NCBI RefSeq assembly: GCF_008704655.1
Contig: NZ_CP023688.1
Coordinates: 3,906,001 to 3,970,000, forward strand
From: Streptomyces rimosus
Lineage (GTDB): Bacteria; Actinomycetota; Actinomycetes; Streptomycetales; Streptomycetaceae
Length of the DNA: 64,000 nt
Reading direction: 5' to 3'
Part shown: in pieces, positions 26,193-34,133 of the stretch
Layout of the letters: every line of letters starts with the position of its first letter
How positions within the stretch are numbered: position 1 is the stretch's first letter
Notes under the pieces: model-generated
Told to the model about the DNA's origin: nothing
What the model saw: the letters and a program-made list of their open reading frames with translations, nothing else
The model's database searches: none
Program-made: the position numbers and the translations under genes

Positions 26193-27140
26193 TCAGGTCT
26201 CCGTGCGGTACATCAGGTCCGTCTCGTGCGTGGTGAACCCGAGCCGCTCGTAGACCGAGACGGCGGGGCCGTTGTCCGCGTCGACGTACAGCATCGCCGT
26301 CGGCACGCCCTGTGCCGCCAGATGCCGCAGGCCGATGGCGGTGAGCGCCTTGCCGAGGCCGCCGCCCTGCGCGTCCGGCCGGACGCCGACCACGTACACC
26401 TCGCCCAGCCCCTCCTCCGAGTGGACCTTGGTCCAGTGGAAGCCGATCAGCCGGCCGCCGCGCTCGGCGAGGAAGAAGCCCTTGGGGTCGAACCAGGGCT
26501 CGCTCTTGCGGTCGTCGAGGTCCCGCTGGGTCAGCGAGCCCTGCTCGGGGTGGTGGGCGAAGGCCGCCGCGTTGGCCTCCAGCCACGCCGCGTCGTCCGT
26601 GCCGGGCTGGAAGGCGCGTACGGTCACGCCTTCCGGAAGCACCGGCTCCGCCAGGTCCAGGTTGTTCAGCGGCCGGCGCATCTGCCGAAGCTCGCGGAAG
26701 AGCGTCATGCCGAGGGTCTGGGCGAGATGGCGGGCCGCGGAGTGCCCGCCGTGCGCCCACACCCGCAGGCGGCGGCCGGACTGCTCCAGCAGCCCGGTGC
26801 CCAGCGCGCGGCCGTGGCCGTGCCCCCGGTGGGAGGGGTGCACGACCAGTTCGGCGGCGGGCGCCTCCACGGGGTCGGTGTCCTCCAGCTGTGCGTAACC
26901 GGCGAGCGCCCCGGCCTCGTCGTCCGGGCCGCCCGGTACGTACAGCAGCAGGTGCCGTACGCCCTCGCGCCGTCCGCCGCGCAGCTGGAGACGCCCCTGT
27001 TCGGACACCGCGGGCTGTCCGTCCGTCGCCGCGGCCAGCTCGATCAGTTCGAGGACGGCGGCGGCCGTGTCCGGCGCCAGTGCGTCCGCCACCTCGATCC
27101 GCCGGCCGGTCCGGGCCTTGTCCTGTGCTGCGTCAGTCAT
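26193..27140 (-). CDS. mshD: Mycothiol synthase
   Basis: Last step of mycothiol synthesis: acetylates the Cys amine of Cys-GlcN-Ins with acetyl-CoA. The 315-aa product has two GNAT domains: a degenerate N-terminal one with HPSHRGHGHGRALGTGLLE (acetyl-CoA loop, about 85-103) and an active C-terminal one with VVGVRPDAQGGGLGKALTA and a closing YVDADNGPAVSVYERLGF. The ATG at 27140 (MTDAAQDK) has no ribosome site; a TACGCT at 27148-27153 ends 7 nt before it, suggesting a leaderless mRNA. The frame extends 14 codons upstream. It is divergent from the 5'-nucleotidase gene. Confidence 0.95.
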   Translation of the reverse strand: MTDAAQDKARTGRRIEVADALAPDTAAAVLELIELAAATDGQPAVSEQGRLQLRGGRREGVRHLLLYVPGGPDDEAGALAGYAQLEDTDPVEAPAAELVVHPSHRGHGHGRALGTGLLEQSGRRLRVWAHGGHSAARHLAQTLGMTLFRELRQMRRPLNNLDLAEPVLPEGVTVRAFQPGTDDAAWLEANAAAFAHHPEQGSLTQRDLDDRKSEPWFDPKGFFLAERGGRLIGFHWTKVHSEEGLGEVYVVGVRPDAQGGGLGKALTAIGLRHLAAQGVPTAMLYVDADNGPAVSVYERLGFTTHETDLMYRTET

Positions 27141-27275
27141 GCCTCGAAGCGTACGGCCCGGACGCCGGTACACCCGATGCACACCGGTCCGTCACCCGGT
27201 ACCCCCTGTTCCGCTACGCGCGTTGACCGTACGCTACGTCCGCTCGGACACCAGCCCACAAGGGGGACCCACCTC

Positions 27276-29108
27276 ATGTCACCGAGACCTCAGCGGCGGC
27301 GCGCGACGCGTGCCCTGACGGCCGGGGCGGCGGCGCTCGCCGTGGCCGCCGGCATCACGGCGGCGGCAGCGCCGGCCGGTGCCGAAGGCACCGCGGCCGC
27401 CTCGCACGCCCGCCACGGCGGCCACTCCGGCCGCACCGTCGACGTCCAGCTGCTCTCCTTCAACGACTTCCACGGCAACCTGGAGGCCCCGCAGGGCTCC
27501 TCCGGCACCGTCGAGGAGGTCCAGCCCGACGGCAGCCGCAAGAAGGTCGAGGCGGGCGGCGTCGAGTACCTCGCCAACGCGCTGCGTACGGCGCGCAAGG
27601 GCCACCCGTACTCCGTCACCGCGGCGGCCGGTGACATGGTCGGCGCCAGCCCGCTGCTGTCCGGGCTCTTCCACGACGAGCCGACCATCGAGGCGATGAA
27701 CAAGCTCGGCCTGGACGTCACCTCGGTCGGCAACCACGAGTTCGACGAGGGCCGCGCCGAACTGACCCGCCTCCAGAAGGGCGGCTGCCACCCCAAGGAC
27801 GGCTGCTACGAGAAGGGCAAGCGCTTCAAGGGCGCCGACTTCCCCTACCTCGCCGCGAACGTCACCGACGAGAAGACCGGCCGCCCGATCCTCAAGCCGT
27901 ACACCGTCTGGAAGCACAAGGGCGTCAAGATCGGCTTCATCGGGGTCACGCTGGAGGGCACGCCCGACGTGGTCAGCGCCAACGGCGTCAAGGGCCTGAA
28001 GTTCCACGACGAGGCCGAGACCATCGACAAGTACGCCAGGGAACTGGACCGGCAGGGCGTGAAGTCGATCGTCGCGCTGATCCACGAGGGCGGCATGCCC
28101 GCCTCCACCGCGTACAACTACGACTGCGACAGCCCCGGCCCCGGCTCGGGCATCTCCGGGCCGATCGCCGAGATCGCCAAGAAGGTCACCCCGAAGGTGG
28201 ACGCGCTGGTCACCGGCCACACCCACCAGGCGTACGCGTGCACCGTCCCGGACCCGGCCGGCATGCCGCGCACCGTCACCTCGGCCGCGTCCTTCGGCAA
28301 GCTCTACACGGACACGACGCTCACCTACGACCGGCGCACCAAGGACATCGTCCGTACGACGGTGAAGTCGGCCACCGCGCGCAACCACGTCGTCAACCGC
28401 ACCCAGCCCAAGGCCGCCGACATGACCGCGCTGATCCAGCGCTGGAACAAGCTCGCAGCGCCGGTCGCCAACAAGCCCGTCGGCTACATCTCCGCCGACA
28501 TACCGGGCCGCGGACAGGCGACACCCGAGACGCCGCTCGGCGACCTGATCGCCGACGCGCAGCTGGAGGCCACCGGGGCCGCGGACAAGGGCGGGGCGCA
28601 GCTCGCTCTGATGAACCCCGGCGGTATCCGCTCCGACCTGGCGCACAAGGCGTCCGGGAGCGAGGGCGACGGCGTGGTCACCTACGGCGAAGCCTTCACC
28701 GTGCAGCCCTTCACCAACATGACCAACGTCGTGACGCTCACCGGCGCACAGCTGCTCACCGCGCTCCAGCAGCAGGTCAGCGGCCCGAACGAGGCGTCCC
28801 CGAAGATTCTCCAGGTGTCGAAGGGCCTGGCGTACACCCTGGACCTCACCAAGTCGGGCGCCGACCGCGTCGTCAAGGACTCGGTGCGCCTGGACGGCGC
28901 GCCGCTGGACCCCGCGAAGACCTACCGCGTCGCCATGAACGAGTTCCTGGCCGGCGGCGGTGACGGCTTCGCCGTCCTGAAAGAGGGCAAGGACAAGTAC
29001 GTCGGCCCGTCCGACCTGGACGCCTTCACCGCGTACCTGACCGCGCACTCGTCGGCCACCGCGCCGCTGGCGCCGCCGAAGGCGGACCGGATCACGGTGG
29101 TCAAGTAA
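27276..29108 (+). CDS. Secreted 5'-nucleotidase / UDP-sugar hydrolase family enzyme
   Basis: A 610-aa exported metallophosphoesterase that releases phosphate from nucleotides. After a signal peptide (cleavage near PAGAEG, about 37) comes the calcineurin-like metal domain: LSFNDFHGNL, AAGDMVGASPLLSG, SVGNHEFDEG and VTGHTHQAY supply the metal ligands. The C-terminal substrate domain (about 395-560) has GDLIADAQLEAT and NPGGIRSDL. In S. coelicolor the UshA-like enzyme at this position is part of the PhoP regulon by published work, but I see no clear PHO box here. AGGGGG lies 8-9 nt before the ATG; upstream open frame is not coding. Confidence 0.93.
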   Translation: MSPRPQRRRATRALTAGAAALAVAAGITAAAAPAGAEGTAAASHARHGGHSGRTVDVQLLSFNDFHGNLEAPQGSSGTVEEVQPDGSRKKVEAGGVEYLANALRTARKGHPYSVTAAAGDMVGASPLLSGLFHDEPTIEAMNKLGLDVTSVGNHEFDEGRAELTRLQKGGCHPKDGCYEKGKRFKGADFPYLAANVTDEKTGRPILKPYTVWKHKGVKIGFIGVTLEGTPDVVSANGVKGLKFHDEAETIDKYARELDRQGVKSIVALIHEGGMPASTAYNYDCDSPGPGSGISGPIAEIAKKVTPKVDALVTGHTHQAYACTVPDPAGMPRTVTSAASFGKLYTDTTLTYDRRTKDIVRTTVKSATARNHVVNRTQPKAADMTALIQRWNKLAAPVANKPVGYISADIPGRGQATPETPLGDLIADAQLEATGAADKGGAQLALMNPGGIRSDLAHKASGSEGDGVVTYGEAFTVQPFTNMTNVVTLTGAQLLTALQQQVSGPNEASPKILQVSKGLAYTLDLTKSGADRVVKDSVRLDGAPLDPAKTYRVAMNEFLAGGGDGFAVLKEGKDKYVGPSDLDAFTAYLTAHSSATAPLAPPKADRITVVK

Positions 29109-29136
29109 CGGGCGGGGGTTGTCGGTAGGTGTGGGG

Positions 29137-29168
29137 CCGCGGTCCGGCGGGGATCCGCCGGGCCGCGG
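29137..29168. terminator. Bidirectional terminator between 5'-nucleotidase and META lipoprotein genes
   Basis: A 14-bp GC stem (29137-29150 with 29155-29168, one G-U pair) and a GGAT tetraloop, located between convergent genes. Confidence 0.8.
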
Positions 29169-29180
29169 GCCGTAGCGGCG

Positions 29181-30110
29181 TCAGTTCTTCTGGTTCTTCT
29201 GCTTGGCGCCCGCGACGAACCCGGTGGCCAGATTGTGGTACGGATACGTGCTCGCGGTCAGGTAATCCGGGCCCAGTTGGTAGCCCACTGTCTGATCGAG
29301 CCGCTGGCGTACCTCTTCTTCCGTACTCATCACCGCTTTTGAGCACCGCTTGTCCGTGGTCGGTTCGGCCTGCGAGAACGTGATGGTCTTTGGGCCGATA
29401 TCGGCCTTCCCGCGGTAATCGTTGCAGCCGAAGTTCCCGCGGAAGGTACCGTCCTCGTCGAGGACGAAATACACCTTGCCGATATCCGGAGCGTGGGCGT
29501 CGATGGCCCACTCTTCGTCGCTGTGGTCGAGCTTGCTGATACGCCACTCGCTGCCGACGAGGGATACGGGCCGGTTCTTGTGCAGCACGAGTTTCGACCC
29601 GTGCGAGTCGGTCAGATTCACCCAGGAGTAGTTGGTGGTGATCTTCAACTCACCGTCGAGGACCTGCTGGACGTCCTTCTCGTAATCCAGATGCCGCGCG
29701 TCGCAGCTCTTCCCGCCGTCCGGTCCCGGCAGGGTCTCCCGGTCCCGTACCGTCACCGTGTCGCCCTTGATATCGGCCTTCGCCCGGAACTCGTGGCAGC
29801 CGAAACTCCCGGACGCCTTGCCGGCCCCGTCGAACTTCACCCAGGCTGCACCCCGCGGCGCCCGCTTGAGCCCGCTGTCTCCTATGGACAACTCCCATAT
29901 GTCCCAGTGCTGACCGGCCAGGGGGAGCGGATTCTCCTCGTCGGTCGAGGAGTCGTCCGATGCGGGTGCCGCGCTGGACCCGCCCTCTCCCTGGCCCTGC
30001 GCTTTACGGTCCGTGCCGCAGCCGGCGAGGCCGGTCACACTCACCAGAAGTGCCGCCGACGCGATGGCCGTGCGCCGTACTCCCCTGCCCCCGAATGGCA
30101 TATAGGTCAC
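29181..30110 (-). CDS. Lipoprotein with two META/HslJ-like domains
   Basis: A 309-aa lipoprotein. Signal peptide with lipobox LAGC (Cys at about 31), then a Ser/Asp-rich linker and two repeated META-type domains (about 62-165 and 180-285). Each has the characteristic Gly-Cys turn: SFGCHEFRAKADI in the first and NFGCNDYRGKADI in the second, followed by a second Cys (KSCDARHL, KRCSKAV). META domains occur in HslJ of E. coli, which affects antibiotic and heat tolerance; the molecular role is unknown. GTG start at 30110 is supported by GGAGGGGGAAGG just upstream. Divergent from the DUF3574 gene. Confidence 0.85.
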   Translation of the reverse strand: MTYMPFGGRGVRRTAIASAALLVSVTGLAGCGTDRKAQGQGEGGSSAAPASDDSSTDEENPLPLAGQHWDIWELSIGDSGLKRAPRGAAWVKFDGAGKASGSFGCHEFRAKADIKGDTVTVRDRETLPGPDGGKSCDARHLDYEKDVQQVLDGELKITTNYSWVNLTDSHGSKLVLHKNRPVSLVGSEWRISKLDHSDEEWAIDAHAPDIGKVYFVLDEDGTFRGNFGCNDYRGKADIGPKTITFSQAEPTTDKRCSKAVMSTEEEVRQRLDQTVGYQLGPDYLTASTYPYHNLATGFVAGAKQKNQKN

Positions 30111-30298
30111 TTGCCTTCCCCCTCCTTCTGCCTGACTGCCCGGATGACGGTCAGGCGGTACCGCCGAAACCGCCCATTCCCCGACGCCATGGCTCCCTGT
30201 TCCTCCACACTCGACACGCCTGCATCGCTCACCACCCTCTCAATGCGTCGCAGCGCAAGGAAACGGCCCACCTCACGCTTTCCCGGAAGGAACAGCCG

Positions 30299-30820
30299 AT
30301 GACGCCGATCTCCGACGACTCCCCGCGCGCCTCTCGCGGACCCCGCCGCTCCCGGTCGCGCCTGGCCGCGATCACGCTCAGCGCCGCGCTTCTGGGCGCC
30401 GGTGCGCCCACCGCGTACGCGGCACTGACCGACGACGCCCGGCCCGCCACCACGCGCACCGCCGCCCCGCCCCAGAAGGCCGTCGAGGGGCGCCCGTACA
30501 TCGAGACCAGCCTCCTGTTCGGCACCGCCCGGCCGAACGGCGGGCCGCCGGTCACCGACAAGGAGTTCCACGCCTTCGTGGACGCGTACGTCACGCCGCG
30601 CTTCCCCGCCGGGCTCACGGTGCAGGACGGCTACGGGCAGTACCGCGACTCCCACGGCACGATCGAGCGGGAGCGCTCGTACGAGCTGATCCTGCTCTAC
30701 CCGACGTCCCAGGCCCGGCCCAACGGCCCGAAGATCGAGCAGATCCGCGCCGCCTACATGAAGCGTTTCGGCCAGGAATCGGTGGCCCGTATCGACGACA
30801 GCGCGCGGGTGGACTTCTGA
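30299..30820 (+). CDS. Secreted DUF3574 protein
   Basis: A 173-aa protein with a signal peptide (basic SRGPRRSRSR then AAITLSAALLGAGAPTAYA, cleavage about 42) and a DUF3574 domain (about 65-160), including YIETSLLFGTARPNGGPPV and VTPRFPAGLTVQDGYGQYR. The fold is a small alpha/beta domain; function unknown. GGAAGGA lies 7-8 nt before the ATG at 30299. It is divergent from the META lipoprotein gene, so two exported proteins share the promoter region. Confidence 0.85.
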   Translation: MTPISDDSPRASRGPRRSRSRLAAITLSAALLGAGAPTAYAALTDDARPATTRTAAPPQKAVEGRPYIETSLLFGTARPNGGPPVTDKEFHAFVDAYVTPRFPAGLTVQDGYGQYRDSHGTIERERSYELILLYPTSQARPNGPKIEQIRAAYMKRFGQESVARIDDSARVDF

Positions 30821-30843
30821 AGGTGGCCGACCACCACCCATGC

Positions 30844-30865
30844 ATGTTCACCCTAGGGTGAACAT
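30844..30865. promoter_or_regulatory. Perfect 22-bp palindrome, operator overlapping a promoter
   Basis: The sequence ATGTTCACCC-TA-GGGTGAACAT is exactly symmetrical. TTCACC (30848-30853) and TAGGGT (30870-30875), 16 bp apart, could be the promoter, so a repressor here would cover the -35. It lies 100 bp before the F420-type reductase gene. Confidence 0.7.
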
Positions 30866-30965
30866 AGGCTAGGGTGGCCGCAGCCCGGCCGGGAGCGGCA
30901 GGGGGGTGCACCCGCGCACCCGGCCGGGCCGACGATCCGCCACGACAGCAGCGAGGTTGAGGGCC

Positions 30966-31682
30966 ATGACGACTCTGGGAATCATCGGAAGCGGGCACAT
31001 CGGCGCGGCGGTCGCCCGGCTGGCGGTGGCGGCCGGCATGCAGGTCGTCCTGGCCAACTCCCGCGGCCCGGAGACCCTTGCCCAGCTCACCGGCGAACTC
31101 GGCCCGTCGGCCACGGCGGGCACCGCCGAGGAAGCCGCGCTGGCCGGCGATGTCGTCGTGACCGCCGTCCCGCTGACGGCCGTACCCAGCCTCCCCGTAT
31201 CCGCCCTACGAGGCCGGACCGTCCTCGACACCAGCAACTACTACCCGCGCCGCGACGGCCGGATCACCCCGCTCGACACCGAGGAGCTGACCACCAGCGA
31301 ACTGGTGCGGCAGCACTTGCCCGGGGCCCGCCTCGTCAAGGCGTTCAACAACATCCTGGCGCACCACATCCCCCAGCTCGCCCGCCCCTCCGCCGCACCG
31401 GACCGGTCCGCGCTGCCCATCGCCGGCGACGACGGCGACGCGAAGCGGACGGCGGCGGCCCTGATCGACCGGCTCGGCTTCGACACGGTGGACGCCGGGC
31501 CGCTGGCCGAGAGCTGGCGCTTCGAGCCGGAGTCGGCCGCCTACACCCGGCTGTACGCCGCCGACCCGGACGTCCCACGCGAGCGCCTGTTCGACGTGCC
31601 GGGCCTGCCCGTACCGGCCGAGGGCCTGTGCACGGCCCTCGCCCACGCCCAGCGCGTACGCGTCGCCAACCGCACGTACTGA
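30966..31682 (+). CDS. NADP oxidoreductase, F420-dependent (Fno-like)
   Basis: A 238-aa Rossmann enzyme of the family that exchanges hydride between NADP(H) and coenzyme F420. The dinucleotide-binding loop is LGIIGSGHIGAAVARLA (4-20), with the NADP-selecting NSRGPETL after the second strand; VVVTAVPLTAVPSLP and the substrate-side AFNNILAHHIPQL follow. Whether this one uses F420 or acts as a related imine-type reductase cannot be told from sequence. The start has a weak GAGG site. The palindromic operator upstream suggests a dedicated repressor, which is not encoded next to it. Confidence 0.85.
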   Translation: MTTLGIIGSGHIGAAVARLAVAAGMQVVLANSRGPETLAQLTGELGPSATAGTAEEAALAGDVVVTAVPLTAVPSLPVSALRGRTVLDTSNYYPRRDGRITPLDTEELTTSELVRQHLPGARLVKAFNNILAHHIPQLARPSAAPDRSALPIAGDDGDAKRTAAALIDRLGFDTVDAGPLAESWRFEPESAAYTRLYAADPDVPRERLFDVPGLPVPAEGLCTALAHAQRVRVANRTY

Positions 31683-31706
31683 GCGGTGCCGTCGGCCCTC
31701 CCCGGC

Positions 31707-31922
31707 CTACTTGCCCTTGTCCTCCGCGAGCGTGTGGGCGACCAGTGCGTTGGCGTGGCCGTGCCCCATCCCGTGCTCGGTCTTGAGCCAGCCGACCAGC
31801 TCCATGTGCTTGGCAAGCGACGAAGCGCGGATGAGGTCCTTCCACTCGGCTATCGGCTTCCCGTACTTCTTCTCGATCGACGGGAAGTAACTGGCCGGGC
31901 CTTTCACAGCGGTTTCAGTCAT
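31707..31922 (-). CDS. DUF4287 domain protein
   Basis: A 71-aa cytoplasmic protein. The whole length is DUF4287, recognised by YFPSIEKKYGKPIAEWKDL (about 12-30) and the C-terminal KTEHGMGHGHANALVAHTL. Often fused to or near DUF5655 proteins in actinobacteria; function unknown. It is convergent with the F420-type reductase gene, 24 bp away, and its start is close to (92 bp from) the divergent VOC gene. Confidence 0.85.
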   Translation of the reverse strand: MTETAVKGPASYFPSIEKKYGKPIAEWKDLIRASSLAKHMELVGWLKTEHGMGHGHANALVAHTLAEDKGK

Positions 31923-32013
31923 GGCCGCAGTCTGACACCCACCACTGACAACGCCCCTTCCTCCGCCCGGAAAATGGGCGGCCGGGCGGCAGGCCCCCTG
32001 CTATGTTGCGCCG

Positions 32014-32448
32014 ATGTCCTCGATCAAGCAGGTCCAGATCACCTTCGACTGCGCGGAACCCGAACGCGTCGCCCGCTTCTGGTGCGAGGTGCTGGGGTAC
32101 GTCGTACCGCCGCCCCCGGAGGGGTTCGCCTCGTGGGCCGATTACGACCGCACGCTGCCGGCCGAGCGGCAGGGCGCGTCGTTCGTCTGCGGCGACCCCT
32201 CGGGCGTGGGCCCGCGCCTGTTCTTCCAGCGCGTCCCCGAAAGCAAGGTCGTCAAGAACCGGGTACACCTCGACGTCCGCGTCGGCACCGGCCTCGTGGG
32301 CGAGGAACGCCTCGCCAAGCTCGAAGCCGAGTGCACACGCCTGGTCGCACTCGGCGCGACACGCGTGCGCGTTCTGCTCGCCGACGAGTACGACGAGTCG
32401 TGCATCGTCATGCAGGACGTCGAGGGCAACGAGTTCTGCCTCGACTGA
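32014..32448 (+). CDS. VOC-family (glyoxalase-like) protein
   Basis: A 144-aa protein of the vicinal-oxygen-chelate fold. Two beta-alpha-beta-beta-beta modules are visible, starting KQVQITFDCAEPERVARFW and VHLDVRVGTG; the final MQDVEGNEFCLD is typical of the actinobacterial Glyoxalase_6 branch. Metal ligands of true glyoxalase I are not all evident, so substrate and reaction are unknown; some relatives confer antibiotic resistance. TATGTT at 32002-32007 ends 6 nt before the ATG with no ribosome site, suggesting a leaderless transcript. Confidence 0.85.
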   Translation: MSSIKQVQITFDCAEPERVARFWCEVLGYVVPPPPEGFASWADYDRTLPAERQGASFVCGDPSGVGPRLFFQRVPESKVVKNRVHLDVRVGTGLVGEERLAKLEAECTRLVALGATRVRVLLADEYDESCIVMQDVEGNEFCLD

Positions 32449-32454
32449 GCGGAA

Positions 32455-32652
32455 CTAGCCCCTCCGGTCAAGCCTGCCGGCCTTGATGTGGCCTATGAGG
32501 CCGCGCAGCGCTTGGGGGGCGGCCCCGAGGATGGTGTCGGGGGTGTCGCTTTCCACCAGGTTGACACCCTCACCGCCCTCGTCCACCGCCACGTAAACGC
32601 AGTTCGCCCCCTCGCCGCTGAACGACGATTTCTGCCATGAGCCGTGGCCCAT
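32455..32652 (-). CDS. DUF397 protein (WhiJ-system partner)
   Basis: A 65-aa protein with the DUF397 core WQKSSFSGEGANCVYVAV near the N-terminus. Such small proteins pair with XRE/DUF5753 regulators; in the WhiJ system of S. coelicolor the partner releases repression of development. AAAGGGG lies 5-6 nt before the ATG at 32652, preferred to the frame's upstream start at 32685. It follows the XRE gene by 10 bp and is certainly in the same operon. Confidence 0.9.
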   Translation of the reverse strand: MGHGSWQKSSFSGEGANCVYVAVDEGGEGVNLVESDTPDTILGAAPQALRGLIGHIKAGRLDRRG

Positions 32653-32662
32653 CGGTCCCCTT

Positions 32663-33520
32663 TCACAGTTCGCGGGTGACGCCATGGATCAGGTCACGGG
32701 ACTTGTCCGGCGTGAGGGCGCACCCTTCCATCCGGTCGAGTACCGACCGGTACTTGCCCAACTGGGCTTCCGCGTCCAGGAACTCCTGCCCGTGGTCCGT
32801 GTCGAGTTGGACGGTGTCGAGCTGCGGCACCGACGCGGACACGTACACGATGGGCTGGCCGGAACCGGGGAAAGCGCCGCCCCCGAAGGGGATGACCACG
32901 ACGCTCACGTGGTCGCTTTCGCCCATCTCGTTCAAGTGCTTCAGCTGCTCCCGAGCTATGTCCCGGCCTCCGAAGCCCATCCGCAGGGCTGCCTCGTGCA
33001 GCACCACCGTCACCGGTGTCGGCCGGTCGCCGTAGAGGATGGACTGCCTCTTGATCCGGTGCGAAACGCGGTATTCGATCTCGTACGCCGCCAGCTTCGG
33101 GACAACCTCGCTGAAGATGGCCCTGGCATGAGCCGGGGTCTGCAGGAGGCCGGGCAAGTGGACGACGGACGCGACGCGCAGGCTCGTTGCGTGGTGTTCG
33201 AGTTCGGCCAGGTCCAGCAGACTGGCGGGAAGCAATTCGCGGTACTCCTCCCACCAGCCACGCGTGCGTCCGCCCGTCATGGCGGCCAACGAACCGATGA
33301 GCCGGTCATCGACGCATGCGTAATTGTGGGCCATGACCCGCACCCGTTCGGGCCCGACGGCGTACCTGCCCGACTCGATGTTGCTGATGCGGGATTGGTT
33401 GACCCCCAGCAGCCCGGCAGCCCCGGTCGTGGACAGACCGGCACGCTCCCGCAGTTTGCGCAGCTCAGCTCCGAGTCGCCGCTGTCGCAGCGTTGGGGGA
33501 GCACTTGATGGCACCAGCAT
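32663..33520 (-). CDS. XRE regulator with DUF5753 (WhiJ-like)
   Basis: A 285-aa DNA-binding protein. The N-terminal helix-turn-helix (about 14-70) includes LRERAGLSTTGAAGLLGVNQ and SRISNIESGRYAVGPERV; the rest is DUF5753, with VVHLPGLLQTPAHARAIF and VLHEAALRMGFGG as hallmarks. Streptomyces carry many WhiJ/DUF397 pairs that tune sporulation or antibiotic onset; the ligand is unknown. Together with DUF397 downstream and a divergent ATPase-domain gene (33653) it forms the three-gene arrangement typical of this system. Confidence 0.92.
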   Translation of the reverse strand: MLVPSSAPPTLRQRRLGAELRKLRERAGLSTTGAAGLLGVNQSRISNIESGRYAVGPERVRVMAHNYACVDDRLIGSLAAMTGGRTRGWWEEYRELLPASLLDLAELEHHATSLRVASVVHLPGLLQTPAHARAIFSEVVPKLAAYEIEYRVSHRIKRQSILYGDRPTPVTVVLHEAALRMGFGGRDIAREQLKHLNEMGESDHVSVVVIPFGGGAFPGSGQPIVYVSASVPQLDTVQLDTDHGQEFLDAEAQLGKYRSVLDRMEGCALTPDKSRDLIHGVTREL

Positions 33521-33652
33521 CCCTTCCTGCCACCCGGGTCACCCACACAGGGGGACTTGGCCTTCATTCCGCCGCAGCAATGGAATATAGGCCACCTAAG
33601 GCCCTACCGTGTGTTCCAAGCCACTCCTCGCATCCCCTGACGGGAGACTGCC

Positions 33653-34111
33653 ATGGCCACCGTATCCCCGCCCCAGAACTGGGCCTACACCCTCCAACTC
33701 CCCCGTTCCGCCGGGGCACCCCGGATCGCGCGGGTGATACTGCGGGCCGCGCTTGACCACCACGGCATGGAGGAGCTGGCCGAGGTGGCCGAGGTGGCCG
33801 AGCTGCTGACCAGTGAGCTGGTCACCAACGCGTATCTGCACACCGACGGGCCCTCCTCGGTGCGGATGCGGCGCGTGCGGGAGGGCCGGGTCCGGGTCAG
33901 TGTGTGGGACACCGACCCGGCGATTCCGGCCTCCTTCGGCGGGGCGGGGGCCGGTCCGGACGCGGAGGCCGGGCGTGGGCTGCTGCTCGTCCGGCTCTGC
34001 GCGGCCAACTGGGGCGGGCACCCGATCGGGTCGGGGCTCTTCGGGCTGGACGGGAAGGCGCTCTGGTTCGAGCTGGTCGCGGGGCGCGACGCGTTCGACG
34101 TCGCGGCGTAA
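33653..34111 (+). CDS. Anti-sigma-type ATPase domain protein (AbaA/WhiJ-cluster type)
   Basis: A 152-aa HATPase_c_2 protein. The N box is SELVTNAYLHTDG and a G2-like GRGLLLVRLCAANWGG follows; the G1 box is degenerate (VWDTDPAIP), as is common in this Streptomyces subfamily. A 12-bp tandem duplication gives the repeated EVAEVAE (residues about 43-49). It is divergent from the XRE/DUF397 operon, which suggests a common functional unit. ATP binding is plausible, kinase activity unproven. Confidence 0.85.
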   Translation: MATVSPPQNWAYTLQLPRSAGAPRIARVILRAALDHHGMEELAEVAEVAELLTSELVTNAYLHTDGPSSVRMRRVREGRVRVSVWDTDPAIPASFGGAGAGPDAEAGRGLLLVRLCAANWGGHPIGSGLFGLDGKALWFELVAGRDAFDVAA

Positions 34112-34133
34112 GCGGAGCGCCCCGCCTGGCGGA

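Noticed and set aside
26100..27275. Extending the 5'-nucleotidase N-terminus through the open upstream frame
   Set aside because: The extension is antisense to mshD; the signal peptide and ribosome site place the start at 27276.
27279..29048. Open minus-strand frame of 589 codons
   Set aside because: Antisense shadow of the 5'-nucleotidase gene, whose signal peptide, metal motifs and ribosome site are clear.
30844..30865. PHO box reading of the GTTCACC palindrome
   Set aside because: PHO boxes are direct repeats of GTTCACC-like units every 11 bp; here the units face each other.
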